Shown: in pieces, positions 5,580 to 7,095 of the stretch | Numbering within the stretch: position 1 is the stretch's first letter | Layout of the letters: each line of letters starts with the position of its first letter | DNA from: an uncultured Pseudomonadales bacterium | GTDB taxonomy: Bacteria > Pseudomonadota > Gammaproteobacteria > Pseudomonadales > Porticoccaceae | Reading direction: 5' to 3' | DNA length: 7,095 bases | Assembly (NCBI GenBank): GCA_937998635.1 | Contig: CALLDA010000059.1 | Coordinates: 1 to 7,095 of the forward strand | The notes under the pieces: generated by a model | What the model was told of the DNA's origin: nothing | Database searches by the model: none | Seen by the model: the letters and a program-made list of their open reading frames with translations, nothing else | Made by a program: the position numbers and the translations under genes

Positions 5580-5696
5580 CTCCGCCAAAAAAGCGACATG
5601 GTACTGGGCTGAATTGACCGGCACAAGGACTGCCACCACTTAATCTCAAGAATAGAGACAATGTGTTTTCTGTACTGACGCGCTCCGCTAAAAAAG
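5580..5696. repeat. 14-bp direct repeat pair upstream of dapA
   Basis: CTCCGCCAAAAAAG (5580-5593) and CTCCGCTAAAAAAG (5683-5696) differ at one base and lie in the same orientation 103 bp apart, enclosing most of the DUF2789-dapA gap. On the transcribed strand each reads C-T6-(G/A)-GCGGAG. A related GGCGGCTTTTT sequence lies over the dapA ribosome binding site. The enclosed segment has no credible gene and no clear promoter that I can support. Confidence 0.4.
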
Positions 5697-5728
5697 TCCC
5701 CTAAGGCATATTTTTCAGCTTTGCCCTG

Positions 5729-5962
5729 CTACCTCCTCAGCACTGCATCCAGATGCTCGATAAGCTCTGTCCAGTCGGAATCTTCTGCCAGGGCCTCAAT
5801 CAGAAAAGACCGTTGTCCCGGATTCCAGAAATCGGCCTCTACCAGTTTAAGCTCAGGGTCGAGAGGGCTGTGTTCTCGCAAAAACAGCGTCGTATCCTCT
5901 TCCGAAGAGGGTAAACCCAGTTGCTCAAATAGCGCCTTCAAGTTATGTAGTGATGTATCCAT
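5729..5962 (-). CDS. DUF2789 family small protein
   Basis: This 77-residue soluble acidic protein matches the DUF2789 family, common in Pseudomonas and related gammaproteobacteria. Hallmarks are the N-terminal M-D-T-S-L-H-N-L-K-A-L-F-x-Q-L-G-L-P (1-18), the central F-L-x-x-H-S-P-L-D-P (27-36), the E-A-D-F-W-N-P-G-Q-x-x-F-L-x-E-A (42-57) and the acidic D-S-D-W-T-E-L (61-67), ending in Arg-Arg. No signal peptide or membrane segment is present, and a compact helical fold is expected. The ATG has a GGAAGGA site 5 nt upstream. It starts 18 nt after the stop of the LACTB2-like hydrolase gene, so the two are almost certainly co-transcribed. Function is unknown. Confidence 0.9.
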   Translation of the reverse strand: MDTSLHNLKALFEQLGLPSSEEDTTLFLREHSPLDPELKLVEADFWNPGQRSFLIEALAEDSDWTELIEHLDAVLRR

Positions 5963-5980
5963 AAATATCCTTCCAGGTCT

Positions 5981-6820
5981 TTAGACGAGTTCCCAGCAAT
6001 CCTGATCAAACTCCTCATTTCGAGAAGTGCGTCGAGCCAGACCATCCCGCTCGAGTTTTAACAAATGCGCCCACAAAGAAAAGCGCGCATAAAACAGTAC
6101 GTTTTTATCAACATCGTTGTAAACCGTCGACAGCATGCCTAACAAACTCGCCTCACCCAGTTGTTTCATACCGGCAATAACTTTTTGCTCGCGCATGGAA
6201 CGGTGCCGAACCAAACCATCTACCACTTTAAGTGGCTCAGGCATCAGGTTGCCATGACCCGGCGCAATAGCCTTCATAGGGAATTTTTTTAATTTTTCCA
6301 ATGAATCCACATAATCTCGCATGTCACCACTGGGCGGAATAATCACCACGGTGGAGCCATCCATAATATGGTCACCGGCAAAAAGCAATCCGTCTTCGTG
6401 CAAAAAATAACAGACATGATTGCCAACGTGACCTGGTGTGTAAATCGCCTCAAGGGTAAATTCGTCGGTCTTAAACTGCTCGCCATCGCCGATATTTTTG
6501 CTCACCTGAAAGGTCTGATCCTGAAAGCTATCAGGCGGGTCCATCATACAACCCACTAACTGTGCACCGGTTTTCTCGGCCAGTATCGCGGCCACCGGGG
6601 AGTGGTCTTTATGGGTGTGAGTCACAATAATCCAGCGGATTTTACCGGCACCAGCTTCGATAATCGCATCGACGTGGCTGTCATAAACCGGACCAGGGTC
6701 TAGCACCGCGATCTCCTTATTACCCAGCAAGTAGGTGTTAGTGCCAGCCCCGGTCATAGCGCTGCCATTGGGTGCGGTAATACGTCTCACCAGGGGCGAA
6801 AATTGATCAACTGTGCTCAT
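5981..6820 (-). CDS. LACTB2-like MBL-fold hydrolase with C-terminal winged-helix domain
   Basis: This 279-residue cytoplasmic MBL-fold protein resembles the LACTB2/beta-lactamase-like-2 group. After the N-terminal P-N-G-S-A-M-T-G-A-G-T-N-T-Y-L-L (17-32) and LDPGP (40-44), it carries VTHTHKDH (66-73; His68, His70, Asp72, His73), TPGH (128-131), FAGDH (147-151, Asp150) and APGHG (186-190, His189), a full di-metal set. Residues about 205-279 form the small winged-helix tail typical of this group, including the LFYARFSLWAHLLKLERDGLA stretch. Human LACTB2 is an endoribonuclease; whether the bacterial protein acts on RNA, a thioester or another ester is unknown. The ATG has GAGG 8 nt upstream. It lies between fabV and the DUF2789 gene. 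The fabV neighbour would be compatible with an acyl-thioester substrate, but that is only inference. Confidence 0.92.
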   Translation of the reverse strand: MSTVDQFSPLVRRITAPNGSAMTGAGTNTYLLGNKEIAVLDPGPVYDSHVDAIIEAGAGKIRWIIVTHTHKDHSPVAAILAEKTGAQLVGCMMDPPDSFQDQTFQVSKNIGDGEQFKTDEFTLEAIYTPGHVGNHVCYFLHEDGLLFAGDHIMDGSTVVIIPPSGDMRDYVDSLEKLKKFPMKAIAPGHGNLMPEPLKVVDGLVRHRSMREQKVIAGMKQLGEASLLGMLSTVYNDVDKNVLFYARFSLWAHLLKLERDGLARRTSRNEEFDQDCWELV

Positions 6821-6854
6821 TAAACTAGCCTCGTTTTTATAATCCTGTCAGGTA

Positions 6855-6890
6855 TTATTTATTCATGCATTTATTCATAGATTTGCTCAT
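6855..6890 (-). CDS. Possible 11-codon leader mini-ORF encoded by the 12-bp repeats
   Basis: Thirteen bases after the fabV stop, the minus strand reads ATG-AGC-AAA-TCT-ATG-AAT-AAA-TGC-ATG-AAT-AAA-TAA, giving M-S-K-S-M-N-K-C-M-N-K. An AGAAG lies 6 nt upstream of the first ATG and could serve as a weak ribosome binding site. Each repeat unit is exactly four codons and begins with ATG. It ends 34 nt before the ATG of the downstream hydrolase. It may be translated as a leader or may be a by-product of the repeats. Confidence 0.25.
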   Translation of the reverse strand: MSKSMNKCMNK

Positions 6891-6892
6891 TA
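6857..6892. repeat. Three tandem 12-bp repeats
   Basis: Units are at 6857-6868, 6869-6880 and 6881-6892. The first ten bases are ATTTATTCAT in the first two copies, identical, and ATTTGCTCAT in the third, with two differences. The last two bases vary. They fill the middle of the gap between the fabV stop and the LACTB2-like gene. The 12-bp period is not an exact helical repeat, but iteron-like or slippage-prone behaviour is possible. Confidence 0.75.
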
Positions 6893-6903
6893 AGTACTTC
6901 TAG

Positions 6904-7095
6904 CTATAGCTCGACGAGCGGGTCAACATCGGCATCATAATCTACACCATCAACACCAAAACCAAACAGCTTCAAAAACTCTTCCCGATAACCCTTAAAG
7001 TCGGTTAGTTCCCCCAGAGTTTCTGTGGTCACATCGTCCCAGAGGGCCTTGACCTGTTCCTGGACGCTGGCTTTCAGCTCCAGTCCATCCATTCG
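6904..7095 (-). CDS. fabV: Trans-2-enoyl-CoA/ACP reductase FabV, C-terminal end
   Basis: Only the last 63 residues are in the window; the frame is open to the right edge. The visible tail R-M-D-G-L-E-L-K-A-S-V-Q closely follows the FabV ending R-I-R-x-D-D-W-E-x-R-x-x-V-Q. It continues with LW-x(2)-V-T-T-E-T-L and D-F-K-G-Y-R-x-E-F-L-K-L-F-G-F-G-V-D-G-V-D-Y-D-A-D-V-D-P, the characteristic FabV/TER C-terminus. FabV is the NADH-dependent enoyl reductase of the last elongation step in type II fatty-acid synthesis and is known for triclosan resistance relative to FabI. The catalytic Y-x8-K and the Rossmann core lie outside the window and cannot be checked. It is the first gene of the visible minus-strand run. 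No clear terminator follows, so read-through to the MBL gene is plausible. Confidence 0.92.
   Translation of the reverse strand, partial: RMDGLELKASVQEQVKALWDDVTTETLGELTDFKGYREEFLKLFGFGVDGVDYDADVDPLVEL

Noticed and set aside
5696..5728. Terminator after the DUF2789 gene (T6 tract following GGGGAC on the minus strand)
   Set aside because: No complementary GTCCCC arm precedes the T-tract, so a hairpin cannot be drawn.

Overview
The window looks like chromosomal DNA of a free-living, probably marine, gammaproteobacterium. The evidence is a dapA-bamC-(MBL hydrolase)-purC order like that known from Pseudomonas (E. coli has dapA-bamC-purC), a DUF2789 gene, a FabV-type enoyl reductase and a YiaD-type lipoprotein. 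Assignment to a Cellvibrionales-like lineage is an inference. No transposase, integrase, CRISPR array, tRNA or rRNA was seen.

Right two thirds (about 7095 down to 1906, all minus strand, in order of transcription): the C-terminal end of fabV (runs off the right edge); an 83-bp gap with three tandem 12-bp repeats that double as an 11-codon mini-ORF; a LACTB2-like metallo-beta-lactamase-fold (MBL) hydrolase; a DUF2789 gene; a 176-bp gap with a spaced direct repeat; dapA, which overlaps bamC by one base; a YycJ-like MBL hydrolase starting at GTG 15 nt after bamC; a 141-bp leader with alternative hairpins and a weak promoter candidate; and purC. Roles here are type II fatty-acid synthesis (FabV), lysine/diaminopimelate synthesis (DapA), outer-membrane protein assembly (BamC) and purine synthesis (PurC), plus two metal-dependent hydrolases with unknown substrates.

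Left third: a 322-bp AT-rich non-coding region (1584-1905) lies between the convergent ends of purC and a small plus-strand gene. That gene encodes a leucine-rich-repeat lipoprotein (1155-1583). The non-coding region carries one perfect DnaA box, two degenerate ones in the same orientation, two exact IHF-consensus matches 30 bp apart, and overlapping inverted repeats. It is the least explained and most interesting segment. Divergent from the LRR gene is a YiaD-like OmpA-domain lipoprotein gene (226-873, minus), separated by 281 bp containing imperfect 28-bp tandem repeats. At the left edge a 15-bp palindrome precedes an unrecognised partial minus-strand reading frame.

Most of the window is ordinary housekeeping sequence. 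No multi-gene undescribed system was found. The candidates for novelty are intergenic: the DnaA/IHF cluster, the 12-bp repeat/mini-ORF and the purC leader.
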